60,301 nt of DNA, from positions 1-60,301 of the forward strand of contig JAILIM010000003.1 in the NCBI GenBank assembly GCA_024695285.1, read 5' to 3'. The DNA comes from Bacteroidales bacterium. GTDB taxonomy: Bacteria; Bacteroidota; Bacteroidia; Bacteroidales; UBA932. A model generated the notes under the pieces. That model was given only the letters and a program-made list of their open reading frames with translations, made no database searches and had not been told where the DNA came from. Position 1 is the stretch's first letter. Each line of letters opens with the position of its first letter. A program made the position numbers and the translations under genes. Below are positions 9,570 through 17,400 of the stretch, in pieces.

Positions 9570-9577
9570 CAAAAATA
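9570..9577 (-). promoter_or_regulatory. promoter-like TAnnTTTG very close to a start codon
   Basis: TATTTTTG on the minus strand ends only four bases before the ATG at 9565. If used, the transcript would be almost leaderless. Other promoters in this window sit 20-40 bases from their starts, so this may be fortuitous. Confidence 0.3.
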
Positions 9578-9586
9578 ACGAAATAT

Positions 9587-9703
9587 TTATAATTCGTCTG
9601 GCATTTCAACAGGAATCCCGGTACCGCGGACAATCGGCATGCAGGCGTCCCATTTTCTCAGGCTGTCGGAAAGGGCGGTGGCGAGCGTCCTCACCACATC
9701 CAT
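9587..9703 (-). CDS. possible 38-residue small ORF upstream of the GLUG lipoprotein
   Basis: ATG 9703 opens a 38-codon frame (MDVVRTLATALSDSLRKWDA...) ending at TAA 9587-9589, just upstream of the lipoprotein at 9565. Size and position parallel the 39-residue ORF at 1617. The sequences are not clearly related, and the frame could be a relic or chance. Confidence 0.25.
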   Translation of the reverse strand: MDVVRTLATALSDSLRKWDACMPIVRGTGIPVEMPDEL

Positions 9704-9760
9704 TATACCTTATTTTCTTCCGCAATAGTCTCTGACAGATTTTCAGCGACTTGTCTATAC

Positions 9761-9800
9761 GCACAAAGAGACAAGTCCTTTCGAACTTGTCTCTTTGTGC
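9761..9800. terminator. long perfect hairpin beside the displaced tRNA 3' end
   Basis: A perfect 16-bp stem (9761-9776 with 9785-9800, 8-base loop) whose outer arm includes the start of the tRNA-like repeat. It sits where the terminator of the original tRNA-Leu gene would be expected before an island inserted. It lacks a run of T, so its terminator role is inferred. Confidence 0.5.
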
Positions 9801-9816
9801 GGTAGGTGATACTCGA
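9796..9816. repeat. displaced tRNA-Leu 3' end (putative att site, far end of island)
   Basis: Twenty of 21 bases match 18541-18561, the 3' end of tRNA-Leu(GAG). The shared core is TGTGCGGTAGGTGA, then one mismatch-adjacent base, then ACTCGA; the T-to-G difference is at 9810. Same orientation as the intact copy. A direct repeat of a tRNA 3' end is the usual footprint of integration by a tyrosine recombinase. Confidence 0.7.
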
Positions 9817-9872
9817 CATCGTTTGAGTATATACCTGATAATCAGTTTATTATTTAAAAATATACTCGATTT

Positions 9873-9894
9873 GGTTTAAAATAGGTGTAAAATT
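9873..9894 (+). repeat. paired 11-bp repeats (putative recombinase arm sites, far end)
   Basis: Two abutting 11-mers, GGTTTAAAATA and GGTGTAAAATT. They match the pair at 18378-18399 with two differences in 22 bases. Spacing and orientation suggest arm-type binding sites for a tyrosine recombinase. Confidence 0.5.
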
Positions 9895-9909
9895 TGAGGG
9901 TCTCTCGTA

Positions 9910-10007
9910 CTATTTCTCCTCTAAATACCACACCGCCCTACCGTTCCTTTTCGCATACTCAATCTCGCTGCGGGTGCTCTCTCCGATGATGTAAAAGAAA
10001 AGACAAT
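9910..10007 (-). pseudogene. C-terminal relic resembling a nucleoside 2-deoxyribosyltransferase-like protein
   Basis: The minus strand reads ...FYIIGESTRSEIEYAKRNGR and six more residues to TAG at 9910-9912, with an in-frame stop just upstream and no start. From memory, 'IGESTR.EIEYA...GK.V.YLE' closes small 2-deoxyribosyltransferase-like or DUF4406-like proteins. Only about 31 codons survive, at the far end of the putative island. Confidence 0.5.
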
Positions 10008-10020
10008 TATGTTATTTGGT

Positions 10021-10608
10021 TCAATACCGATATCCATAATACCGTCTCAAATGTGCCTCTGGGTTAAAATTAATATCCCTACATCTCTTCATGGCATATG
10101 TATTCCCATTAACAGCAAACATACTTAGCTGAAACAGGAAATCATCTTCGCCACAATGCCCAGCTTTGTACATGGACATAATCCAGCGATAAGAATTATA
10201 TTCAATTCCATCAGTTTCTCGAACAAGTGATCTATAATGCTCTTCCCCCTTTTTCAGTTTATTTAAATATACCCTCTGAACATAGTCTAAACTAACACCT
10301 TCATATTCTGCAAATTTCGAATATGCAGTATAATATAAAGTGGCGGCGTCATCAAATATATTAAGGTTATATAAACAATCCGCTCTAAAAGAAAGGTATT
10401 TTGCTTTTACATCCATTGACTCAATAGGGAGTATTGCTTCGTATGCCTTTTTAAAGAATACTGCGGCTTCATCATCGATTTCATTGCCGTAGTACACCCC
10501 ACCAATAAATGCATAAAAGTTAATATCCCGTCCCGCAAAGTATTGATAACCATCTCCAAGTCTTTTCCATTCTGCCTGTATAATTGCCGCGAATATTGCA
10601 ATAATCAT
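10021..10608 (-). CDS. hypothetical protein, AT-rich, helical repeat-like
   Basis: A 195-residue frame beginning MIIAIFAAIIQAEWKRLGDG. Most of it looks alpha-helical with TPR/Sel1-like spacing (AAVFFKKAYEAI, AATLYYTAYSKFAEY, EEHYRSLVRE). There is no clear signal peptide or catalytic motif. Its base composition is clearly AT-richer than the operon beside it, suggesting separate origin. It is divergent from the operon at 10681 with only 72 bases between starts. I do not recognise the family. Confidence 0.6.
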   Translation of the reverse strand: MIIAIFAAIIQAEWKRLGDGYQYFAGRDINFYAFIGGVYYGNEIDDEAAVFFKKAYEAILPIESMDVKAKYLSFRADCLYNLNIFDDAATLYYTAYSKFAEYEGVSLDYVQRVYLNKLKKGEEHYRSLVRETDGIEYNSYRWIMSMYKAGHCGEDDFLFQLSMFAVNGNTYAMKRCRDINFNPEAHLRRYYGYRY

Positions 10609-10650
10609 TAAATTTTCAAAATTAGCTCTCTATATTGAAATAATATTCCG

Positions 10651-10658
10651 TAGATTTG
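10651..10658 (+). promoter_or_regulatory. promoter -7 element of the TIR/RyR/MscS operon
   Basis: TAGATTTG fits TAnnTTTG and lies 23 bases before ATG 10681, the usual spacing in this window. It is the only strong candidate for the five genes that follow. Confidence 0.6.
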
Positions 10659-10680
10659 TAGAGAATAAACCGAATTTGCG

Positions 10681-12111
10681 ATGAAAAGACTCTTTGCCCT
10701 TATGGCACTGGCATTTATGCTGGTATCCTGCGGGAGCAGGCCACAGGAAACAGAATATCCTATGTTCTGGAGCTGGATGGAAAACCGGGAGGGACTGGAC
10801 CTGGATTCCCTCTTCGTACACCTGGACGAGGCCGGTATAGACGGTCTTATGCTCTATCTGCCTGATACAGAAGGGTACCAGAAGGCCATCAAACTGGCCA
10901 AGGAGCACGGGATCACCCTCTACGCCTGGATATGGACTCTCAATCCAAGGGGCGACCGCCAGCGCCTGCTGGAAGAACACCCCGAATGGTTCGATGTGAA
11001 CCGCGAGGGCAATTCGCTGAAAGACTATAAAGCCTACGTGAACTCATATAAGTTCCTCAGCGCAGCTCTTCCAGAGGTTCGGGAATACGTCAAGGAAAAT
11101 GTACGCCGCGTCTGCGAAATGGACGGCATAGAGGGTATATGCCTCGACTACTGCCGCATCGTCGACTGCGTGCTGCCCATATCGCTCAGTTACAATTACG
11201 CCATCACACAAGACACGGAAGTGTATCCTCAATGGGATTTTGGATACCACCCTGCAGCTCTTGAACGCTTCCAGGCGGAGTACGGATACGACCCCCGCAG
11301 CCTGCACGACCCCACGCGAGATGAAAAATGGTGCCGCTTCCGCGAAGACCTGATTTCAGAGGTTGCCAATCTTGCCGCAGAAACGGCACACAGCTACGGG
11401 AAATCGGTCTGCGCATCCCCTTTTGCAACCGTCAAGCTTGCATCCTTCATGGTGGCCCAGAACTTCCACGACTGGGACCTGGACCTGGTCTTCCCCATGG
11501 TCTATTCCGATTTCTACAGTATGGAACCGGGCTTCGTGCTTGACGCCGTGCGCCAGAACAACCGTGACCGCAATCCCAAAACGCAGCTCTACTGCGGACT
11601 CGGTGCAGAATTGGGTTCAGGTGAGACTGACGGAGACGTGGAAAGCCTTCTGGAAAATATGGACCAGGCTTTCAAGGGCGGCGCCCAGGGCATCAGCCTA
11701 TACACAGTCGCAGGCCTCAACACTCCGCAGAAGAGACAGATCTTCAAGGCCTACGCAGACAGTCTCCGGGCCATCCGCAAGGCAAACGGAGGCCGCATGC
11801 CTGCAGTGGAACCTGGGGAAATATCGCTCAATCCATTCGACCATCCCCGCCTGATCCAGATAGTGGAGCGCAACATGCAGCGCCTTGCTGCGGGTGAGCC
11901 AATACACCACAAAAGCGTCAACGGAATGGTTCCGGACGATGCTTCCGTCAGTTATCCCCCGCTGAACCTCGGCGAATGGCAGCAGACAGCCGAAACGGAC
12001 CGCATGCTTGTCTATCAGGTCAAGGACAACGCCAGCGGCCTTACATTCAAAGTACTCTTTCCCACATACGGAGGTCTGATCTCCGGCTGGGACGTCCGCA
12101 TAATCCAGTAA
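10681..12111 (+). CDS. family-10 glycosyl-hydrolase-like (GHL10) lipoprotein
   Basis: A 476-residue lipoprotein with signal peptide MKRLFALMALAFMLVSC. Residues about 25-370 look like a TIM barrel of the GHL10/DUF187 'family 10 glycosyl-hydrolase-like' group: MFWSWMENREGLDLD, AGIDGLMLYLPD, HGITLYAWIWTLNPRG, GIEGICLDYCRI, WDLDLVFPMVYSDFY, GGAQGISLYTVAGLN. Acidic residues at strand ends (LDYCR, PMVYSD) could be catalytic, but the reaction is unproven for most of this family. The C-terminal 100 residues are uncharacterised. It is the first gene of a tight same-strand run: only three bases separate its stop from the MscS channel gene. That makes it part of the island operon rather than a lone polysaccharide-degrading gene. 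Confidence 0.8.
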   Translation: MKRLFALMALAFMLVSCGSRPQETEYPMFWSWMENREGLDLDSLFVHLDEAGIDGLMLYLPDTEGYQKAIKLAKEHGITLYAWIWTLNPRGDRQRLLEEHPEWFDVNREGNSLKDYKAYVNSYKFLSAALPEVREYVKENVRRVCEMDGIEGICLDYCRIVDCVLPISLSYNYAITQDTEVYPQWDFGYHPAALERFQAEYGYDPRSLHDPTRDEKWCRFREDLISEVANLAAETAHSYGKSVCASPFATVKLASFMVAQNFHDWDLDLVFPMVYSDFYSMEPGFVLDAVRQNNRDRNPKTQLYCGLGAELGSGETDGDVESLLENMDQAFKGGAQGISLYTVAGLNTPQKRQIFKAYADSLRAIRKANGGRMPAVEPGEISLNPFDHPRLIQIVERNMQRLAAGEPIHHKSVNGMVPDDASVSYPPLNLGEWQQTAETDRMLVYQVKDNASGLTFKVLFPTYGGLISGWDVRIIQ

Positions 12112-12114
12112 GAT

Positions 12115-13266
12115 ATGGGCTTAGTAAACAACCTGCACAAGAGGTGCATCTCATCGAACAGACTGGGAGCGCAGATATTCGGGGCCTTGATTAAATGGCG
12201 CCCGTGGGCCTTCTGGTCATTCGTCCTGGGTGTGATTCCCGTTACTTTTGCTGTCTCCAGGCTTCTTTCCCCGGACAGTTACATCCCGTTCTACTGCTTC
12301 CTTGGACTCAATCTGGCCGTATGGCTGACGGTCAAGGTCTGCCACCAGCTTACAGAAGTCTTCAGCCTCAGGAAGAACGAGGACGGCATCACCTGGTGCT
12401 ACATCTTGCTTCTTATCGCCATCCTGCTGTGGATCCTTGGCTTTGTTTGGATCTTCAATATAATGGCGAACGAGAAGATAGTCGTCGGCATAGGTGTCAT
12501 AGGCTCGCTGCTGGCATTGATCTTCCAGGAAAGGATAAGGGGGGCTCTTGCATTCTTCCACCTCAGGATGAATCACCTGCTGAACATCGGGGACTGGATT
12601 GTGGTACACAAATATAATGCAGACGGTGAGGTGAAGCGGATCACACTTACGACCGTTACCATATACAATTGGGACACAACCACATCCAGCATTCCAATCA
12701 GCGCCCTCCACACAGACCATTTCATCAACCTCCAGCGTGTGGAGGAAGGAAAGACCTACGGGCGCAGGATGACCAAGTCATTCATCCTCGACACAAGCTG
12801 GTTCCGCCCCCTGTCTCTGGAAGAGTGTAACTCTCTGAGGGACAGAATCAACAAGTACAACAAAGAGAAAATGAACGGAGATGGAAAGGGGAAGGATTCC
12901 CTGCCCGACAACATTCCGCTCGCAAAGATTGAAGACGGCATGCTCAACGCCCAGCTGTTCCGCATCTATTTCTACCACTGGCTGATGAACAATGAATTCG
13001 TTTCCCAGTATCCGCACCTGATGGTTCGCTGGAAAGACCATGTGGAGGGCGGCATGCCACTGGAAGTCTATGCATTCATCACCAAGACCGGAATGGTATC
13101 GTTCGAATATCACCAGTCACTCATTATCGAGCATTTCATTGAATCCCTGGACTGGTTCGGCCTGAAGCTCTACCAGGAACCCTCCACCTTCGATGCCGGC
13201 AACAAGAAGGTCTTCATTTCCCCGGACAGCCCGTCACACAAAAAGGAGATCAGCGATGAAGTTTAG
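12115..13266 (+). CDS. MscS-family mechanosensitive channel, YbdG-like
   Basis: A 383-residue inner-membrane protein. Four hydrophobic segments lie at about residues 32-48, 57-75, 95-117 and 122-142. The last runs into the MscS pore and beta-domain signature: GSLLALIFQERIRGALAFFH, then LNIGDWIVV, VKRITLTTVTIYNWD and SSIPISALHTDHFINL. The following YGRRMTKSFILDTSWFRPLS resembles the YbdG/MscM branch of the MscS family. The long C-terminal cytosolic part includes a Lys/Asp/Gly-rich loop and ends in a helical-beta region. It overlaps the next gene by 11 bases. In the operon it is the probable effector or regulated membrane conduit; its gating signal is unknown. Confidence 0.85.
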   Translation: MGLVNNLHKRCISSNRLGAQIFGALIKWRPWAFWSFVLGVIPVTFAVSRLLSPDSYIPFYCFLGLNLAVWLTVKVCHQLTEVFSLRKNEDGITWCYILLLIAILLWILGFVWIFNIMANEKIVVGIGVIGSLLALIFQERIRGALAFFHLRMNHLLNIGDWIVVHKYNADGEVKRITLTTVTIYNWDTTTSSIPISALHTDHFINLQRVEEGKTYGRRMTKSFILDTSWFRPLSLEECNSLRDRINKYNKEKMNGDGKGKDSLPDNIPLAKIEDGMLNAQLFRIYFYHWLMNNEFVSQYPHLMVRWKDHVEGGMPLEVYAFITKTGMVSFEYHQSLIIEHFIESLDWFGLKLYQEPSTFDAGNKKVFISPDSPSHKKEISDEV

Positions 13267-14383
13267 AGAACGCCCATTTGAGTATTTACGCAGGAAGAAA
13301 TGCTCTGCGGAAGACTCCGGAGCCCTTTTTGGCAAAGAGACCGTATCCAACTGGTACAAGGCCCGTGCATTCGTACTGCATAAACTGTCTTCTGTCTGCA
13401 TAGGTCCTGCAGATGATGCGTACCTGCACGCCGTTGTGCTGAATGATGACGAACTGATGCTATCAGTAGTCAGACACCTTGCCCTGTACGCACATTTTTT
13501 AAATCTGCACAGAAGGACCGTTATCACCCTGGTAAGCCGTAAAGACAATATCCTCGACATACTCGGAAAAGAAGAGTATCTGTGCAATCTCCCGCTTCTT
13601 TGCAAATACACTTTGCGCGGTAAGACCACCAACGGGAATTCGTTTCTGGACATTGAGCTGAATATCGTGGAACAATGGACCGAAAGCCCTGAGGACGGGA
13701 AGGAAATAAGGCTCGTCTTCCGGGAGAGCGAGGTCGAGGATTTCTGCGCGTCCCAGCCGGAAGAGGAACTGTTTTCCATCGATACCAGAAAGGCCCAGTA
13801 CACCAACCGTATGTACAGCCTGGGGTCGGAGATCGACAATCTCCCGTACGAAGACATCCACAGCGTAAAAAGATACACCCTGGCCCTAAGCGTCTTCCAG
13901 TATGCACGTATGAGAAAGGCCACCGGGAAGCTTGTGGATGAGGAAAGGTGGAAAGAAGAGGCAAATCAGGCCGATGTACTCAAGGGCCTGTCCAGCATCT
14001 TCTGCTCCGATTGCTACACAATCCGCTACAATTCCATCAAACCCTGCTGGGCAGATGGCAGGATGAAGGAATCCCAGGCATGGGAACAGTTTTACGACGT
14101 CCTCAGCAAGAGCGAGCACAACCGATGGGTGACGGAGAAACTCATACTCGGATACCGTCCGCTCACACTGCAGGAGCGCCTTCAGGACGAGAGCCTCGCT
14201 CTTGCCCAAGGGGAAAGGGCTCAGTTCCGCAAGGCATTGAAGAACAATTGGGAATCCCCGGCACACGTAGATATCTGCTCGTTTGCCGACCTGCGCCGCA
14301 TAGACCCGGACACCCTGAAGTATGACAGTTTCCTGGTCCTTGGAATCCCTGCTATCCTGAAGAAAGTCGGAGAAGTCAGATAA
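13256..14383 (+). CDS. RyR-domain protein with unassigned N-terminal alpha/beta region
   Basis: A 375-residue soluble protein. The start at 13256 is preferred because AGGAG lies about 10 bases upstream and it fits within the end of the channel gene. The C-terminal 90 residues match the bacterial RyR (ryanodine receptor repeat) domain: SEHNRWVTEKLILGYRPL at 286-303, then HVDICSFADLRRIDPDTLKY and the closing helix with IPAILKK. Residues about 50-200 alternate strands and helices (AYLHAVVLNDDELMLSVVRH, RRTVITLVSRKDNI), perhaps a Rossmann-like nucleotide-binding fold, but no glycine-rich loop is visible. There is no signal peptide or membrane segment. Stop and next start are directly adjacent (TAAATG). 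RyR domains in bacteria recur beside channels and in predicted nucleotide-signalling conflict systems. Confidence 0.8.
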   Translation: MKFRERPFEYLRRKKCSAEDSGALFGKETVSNWYKARAFVLHKLSSVCIGPADDAYLHAVVLNDDELMLSVVRHLALYAHFLNLHRRTVITLVSRKDNILDILGKEEYLCNLPLLCKYTLRGKTTNGNSFLDIELNIVEQWTESPEDGKEIRLVFRESEVEDFCASQPEEELFSIDTRKAQYTNRMYSLGSEIDNLPYEDIHSVKRYTLALSVFQYARMRKATGKLVDEERWKEEANQADVLKGLSSIFCSDCYTIRYNSIKPCWADGRMKESQAWEQFYDVLSKSEHNRWVTEKLILGYRPLTLQERLQDESLALAQGERAQFRKALKNNWESPAHVDICSFADLRRIDPDTLKYDSFLVLGIPAILKKVGEVR

Positions 14384-15514
14384 ATGAGCGAAACCTTTAA
14401 ATACGTTGCCTTCATTTCCTACAACTCACGCGACACCGAGTGGGGAAAAAGGCTGCAGCATAAATTGGAGCACTACCGTCTGCCGGCAGCGCTGTGCAGC
14501 GAGACAGGAAAGAAGCGCACCCCCCTCCGTCCTGTCTTCTTTGCAGCGACGGACATTCAGCCGGGCGGCCTCAGCAAAGAGTTGCAGGACAGGTTGAAGG
14601 CCTCTCAGAACCTCATCGTAATCTGTTCTCCCAATTCTGCAAAATCGGAATGGGTAGGCAAGGAGATTGCCTTCTTCCACAGTCTCGGCCGTGCAGAACA
14701 CATTCATTTCTTCATTGTGGAAGGCACTCCGAACAGCGGGAATCCGGATACGGAATGCTTCAACCCAATCGTCAAGGAACTGGGCTTCCCGGAGATTCTC
14801 GGCGTCAACATTCACGAGAAGATCTTCAAGTGGTCTTTCCTCAACCGGGAGCGGGCATACATCCAGCTCATTTCCAAACTTCTGGGAGTCGAATTCGATT
14901 CGATATGGCAGCGCCACAAGCGCCAGCTGACCAGCAAACTTCTTTCCTACATCATTGCTGCACTTGCCATAATTGCGGCCCTGGTCTACATAAGGGCTGT
15001 CAACAGGTCAGTGGATGTAAAGGCATCGTTGCATGAATCTTCGATACATAACGACAGTCTCCCTCCGCTTCACAATGCCATCGTCACACTTACCCTGGAC
15101 AACGAGGTCAAGTCGGACACCGTAAGCAATCTCCAATCTCCGGCGGTGTTCAAGAATATCCCACACCGCTTCCTCGGCAGGCCCGTACGCATCACGCTCA
15201 ACTGTCCCGATTACTGCAGCATAGACACCACCCTTACACTTGCACGCGATATAGTACTCGGCATAAGCCGTGACCCGTCAGTATACGGTAACGTCCACTT
15301 CCTTCTTTACGATCCTGTACGGGAAGAAGGCGTATCAGGCGTCACTCTCTCCATAAACGGAGTGGAAGCAGTCTCTGACTCTCTAGGATACGTTACCTTG
15401 TCCTTCCCCATAGAGTTCCAGAACCGGACATACCGTGTCGACTCCCCTATCCCACTGTACGACAACACCATTACCATGCCTTGCGGCGACAACGACGTGA
15501 TTCTCATAAAATAA
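14384..15514 (+). CDS. membrane-anchored TIR-domain protein with periplasmic domain
   Basis: 376 residues. Residues 1-165 are a TIR domain: AFISYNSRDTEWGKRL (strand A and box 1), a basic BB-like loop, LIVICSPNSAKSEWVGKEI (strand D). The WVGKE motif places Glu94 where the catalytic glutamate of NAD-cleaving TIRs lies (WVHKE in SARM1), so NADase activity is plausible. One transmembrane helix follows at about 185-203 (LLSYIIAALAIIAALVYI). The remaining 170 residues, predicted periplasmic, look like beta sandwiches with a carboxypeptidase-regulatory-like pattern (EGVSGVTLSINGVEAVSDS). The topology puts TIR in the cytosol and the sensor-like part outside. The gene starts immediately after the RyR stop codon and ends 6 bases before the TPR gene. 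Confidence 0.85.
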   Translation: MSETFKYVAFISYNSRDTEWGKRLQHKLEHYRLPAALCSETGKKRTPLRPVFFAATDIQPGGLSKELQDRLKASQNLIVICSPNSAKSEWVGKEIAFFHSLGRAEHIHFFIVEGTPNSGNPDTECFNPIVKELGFPEILGVNIHEKIFKWSFLNRERAYIQLISKLLGVEFDSIWQRHKRQLTSKLLSYIIAALAIIAALVYIRAVNRSVDVKASLHESSIHNDSLPPLHNAIVTLTLDNEVKSDTVSNLQSPAVFKNIPHRFLGRPVRITLNCPDYCSIDTTLTLARDIVLGISRDPSVYGNVHFLLYDPVREEGVSGVTLSINGVEAVSDSLGYVTLSFPIEFQNRTYRVDSPIPLYDNTITMPCGDNDVILIK

Positions 15515-15520
15515 CCGACA

Positions 15521-17386
15521 ATGAAAAAGTTGCTTCTGCTGAGCCTGTGCTTACTTGTAGCCGCCGCCTCCGCCGGCCAGACACAGAAAGGATACGTAAA
15601 GACCAAAGGCCGTATGGTCAACGGCACCCTGGTTCCAGGGCAGGGACTCAGCGGCGCCCTGGTATCCGTACGCGGGCGTGCAACGATGCTTGTAAACAAT
15701 GACGAGGGCGACTTTTCGTTCCCGGTACAGGGCGGTCAGTTCCAGATCGATTCCGTAAAGAAGAAAGGATACCGTCTTGTGGACCTTGACGCCTGCCAAA
15801 GGACATACTCATATTCCGGCAATCCACTGTTCATAGTGATGGAGACCCCGGACAAGCAGTTGCAGGACAAACTGATGGCAGAACGCAAGATCCGCCGCAA
15901 TCTGCAGAAGCAACTGCAGGAAAGGGAAGATGAGATAGAGGCGCTCAAGGCGGAACAGAAGATAACTGAAGAAGAATACCGGCAGTCGCTGCAGCAGCTG
16001 TACCAGGAGCAGGAAAGCAACGAACAGCTCATCAAGGATATGGCAAAGCGCTACTCGGGGCTGGACTATGACCAGCTGGACGAGTTCTATCGCGAAGTGT
16101 CCTACTGCATAGAGAACGGCGAACTCGTGAAGGCAGACTCCCTGCTCAGGACCAAAGGCGACGTGGCCGCCCAGGTGGAAGAGCAACTGCAGAAGGCAAA
16201 GGCCCTCAAGGAACAGGAAGAGGTGCTGAGCCAGGCCAAGGCTGTCCAGGCAGCAGACAATGAAGAACTTGCCCGCCGCTGCCTGAGCTACTTCGAGAAT
16301 TACGCCACCCAGCACCGCAACGACGAAGCGGCAAAGTACCTTGAGATGCGTGCCAGCCTGGACAGTTCCAACGAAGAGTGGCAGAATGAAGCCGGAGAGT
16401 TCCTCCGTGACTACCTGGCCGACTACGGCAAGGCGCTGGAGTACTTCGACAAGGCATCCGGAGCCAGGGCAAAATACAACAAGGGCATCGTATACTGGAT
16501 GATGGCCGATTACGAAAATGCCCTGAAATACCAAGGAGAGGCCCTGTCGGCCAGGGAAGAGACCCTCGGCACCGAGAACCAGGAAACAGCCCAGTCCTTC
16601 AACGACATAGGCATCCTGTACTTTGAGAATGCCGATTATGAAAAGGCTGACGAGTGTTTCAGCACCGCCCTTCACATAAGGCAGTCATTGTTCGGAGAAC
16701 AGCATCCCGACGTGGCGGAGAGCTACAACAATCTTGGGCACCTATTCTCCCAACAGGGAGATATAGAAAAGGCCTTCGAATACTACGAGCGTTCTACCGC
16801 CATAAATGAAGCCGTTCTGGGCAAGAACCACCCCGGAGTAGCCTTCTCCTACAGCAATCTGGGAAGCATATACTTCTCGCTTGGCGAATTCGACAGATCT
16901 CTTGAATACTGCTATAAGGCCCTTGACATATTCAAGTCCGTCCTCGGAGAGAACCATCCCGACGTCGCCGAAATATACGGTAACATCGGAACCGTTTACA
17001 GAGGCAGCGGCGATTTGGACAAAGCGCTGGAATACAGCGAAAAGGGATTATCGATAAGACTCGCCACCCTTGGCGAGGGCCACCCGGCAGCAGCCGTCAG
17101 CTACAGTAACCTCGGAAATATCTACTGCGACAGGCAGGACTACGCCAAGGCCCTTGAATATCACAGCATTGCCCTGGACATCCGCAAGAGCCTGTTCGGG
17201 GAAGAACATCCGGACGTGGCAGAGAGCTACGGCAACATCGGAAACGTTTACCGCCATCAAGGAAACATCCCCAAGGCCATAGAGTACTATAAGAAAGCCG
17301 TCAGCCTTGACGAGAAAACCCTTGGCCCCCAGCATCCTTACACACTGGAAGACAAGGATATCCTGAAGTTACTCAAGTCCAGGTAA
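15521..17386 (+). CDS. periplasmic coiled-coil and TPR protein paired with the TIR protein
   Basis: 621 residues with a signal peptide (MKKLLLLSLCLLVAAASAGQ) and no lipobox. Residues about 22-110 are a carboxypeptidase-regulatory-like beta domain (GALVSVRGRATMLVNNDEGD). Residues about 110-270 are a strongly charged coiled coil (KIRRNLQKQLQEREDEIEAL). From about 300 to 615 there are seven or eight kinesin-light-chain-type TPR units of about 42 residues (EQHPDVAESYNNLGHLFSQQ, ENHPDVAEIYGNIGTVYRGS, EEHPDVAESYGNIGNVYRHQ). Export places it beside the periplasmic part of the TIR protein encoded 6 bases upstream. It may be the sensor or adaptor of the operon. The repeats are very similar to each other, indicating recent internal duplication. 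Confidence 0.85.
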   Translation: MKKLLLLSLCLLVAAASAGQTQKGYVKTKGRMVNGTLVPGQGLSGALVSVRGRATMLVNNDEGDFSFPVQGGQFQIDSVKKKGYRLVDLDACQRTYSYSGNPLFIVMETPDKQLQDKLMAERKIRRNLQKQLQEREDEIEALKAEQKITEEEYRQSLQQLYQEQESNEQLIKDMAKRYSGLDYDQLDEFYREVSYCIENGELVKADSLLRTKGDVAAQVEEQLQKAKALKEQEEVLSQAKAVQAADNEELARRCLSYFENYATQHRNDEAAKYLEMRASLDSSNEEWQNEAGEFLRDYLADYGKALEYFDKASGARAKYNKGIVYWMMADYENALKYQGEALSAREETLGTENQETAQSFNDIGILYFENADYEKADECFSTALHIRQSLFGEQHPDVAESYNNLGHLFSQQGDIEKAFEYYERSTAINEAVLGKNHPGVAFSYSNLGSIYFSLGEFDRSLEYCYKALDIFKSVLGENHPDVAEIYGNIGTVYRGSGDLDKALEYSEKGLSIRLATLGEGHPAAAVSYSNLGNIYCDRQDYAKALEYHSIALDIRKSLFGEEHPDVAESYGNIGNVYRHQGNIPKAIEYYKKAVSLDEKTLGPQHPYTLEDKDILKLLKSR

Positions 17387-17400
17387 CAGACTCCCTGGAC

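Noticed and set aside
9600..9760. Transposase remnant on the minus strand
   Set aside because: A basic stretch (KICQRLLRKKIRYNG) looked suggestive, but there is no DDE or other motif and the frame is short.
10681..17386. Assignment of the TIR operon to Thoeris
   Set aside because: No SLOG/SIR2-type ThsA is present and the TIR protein is membrane anchored, so the known system does not fit.
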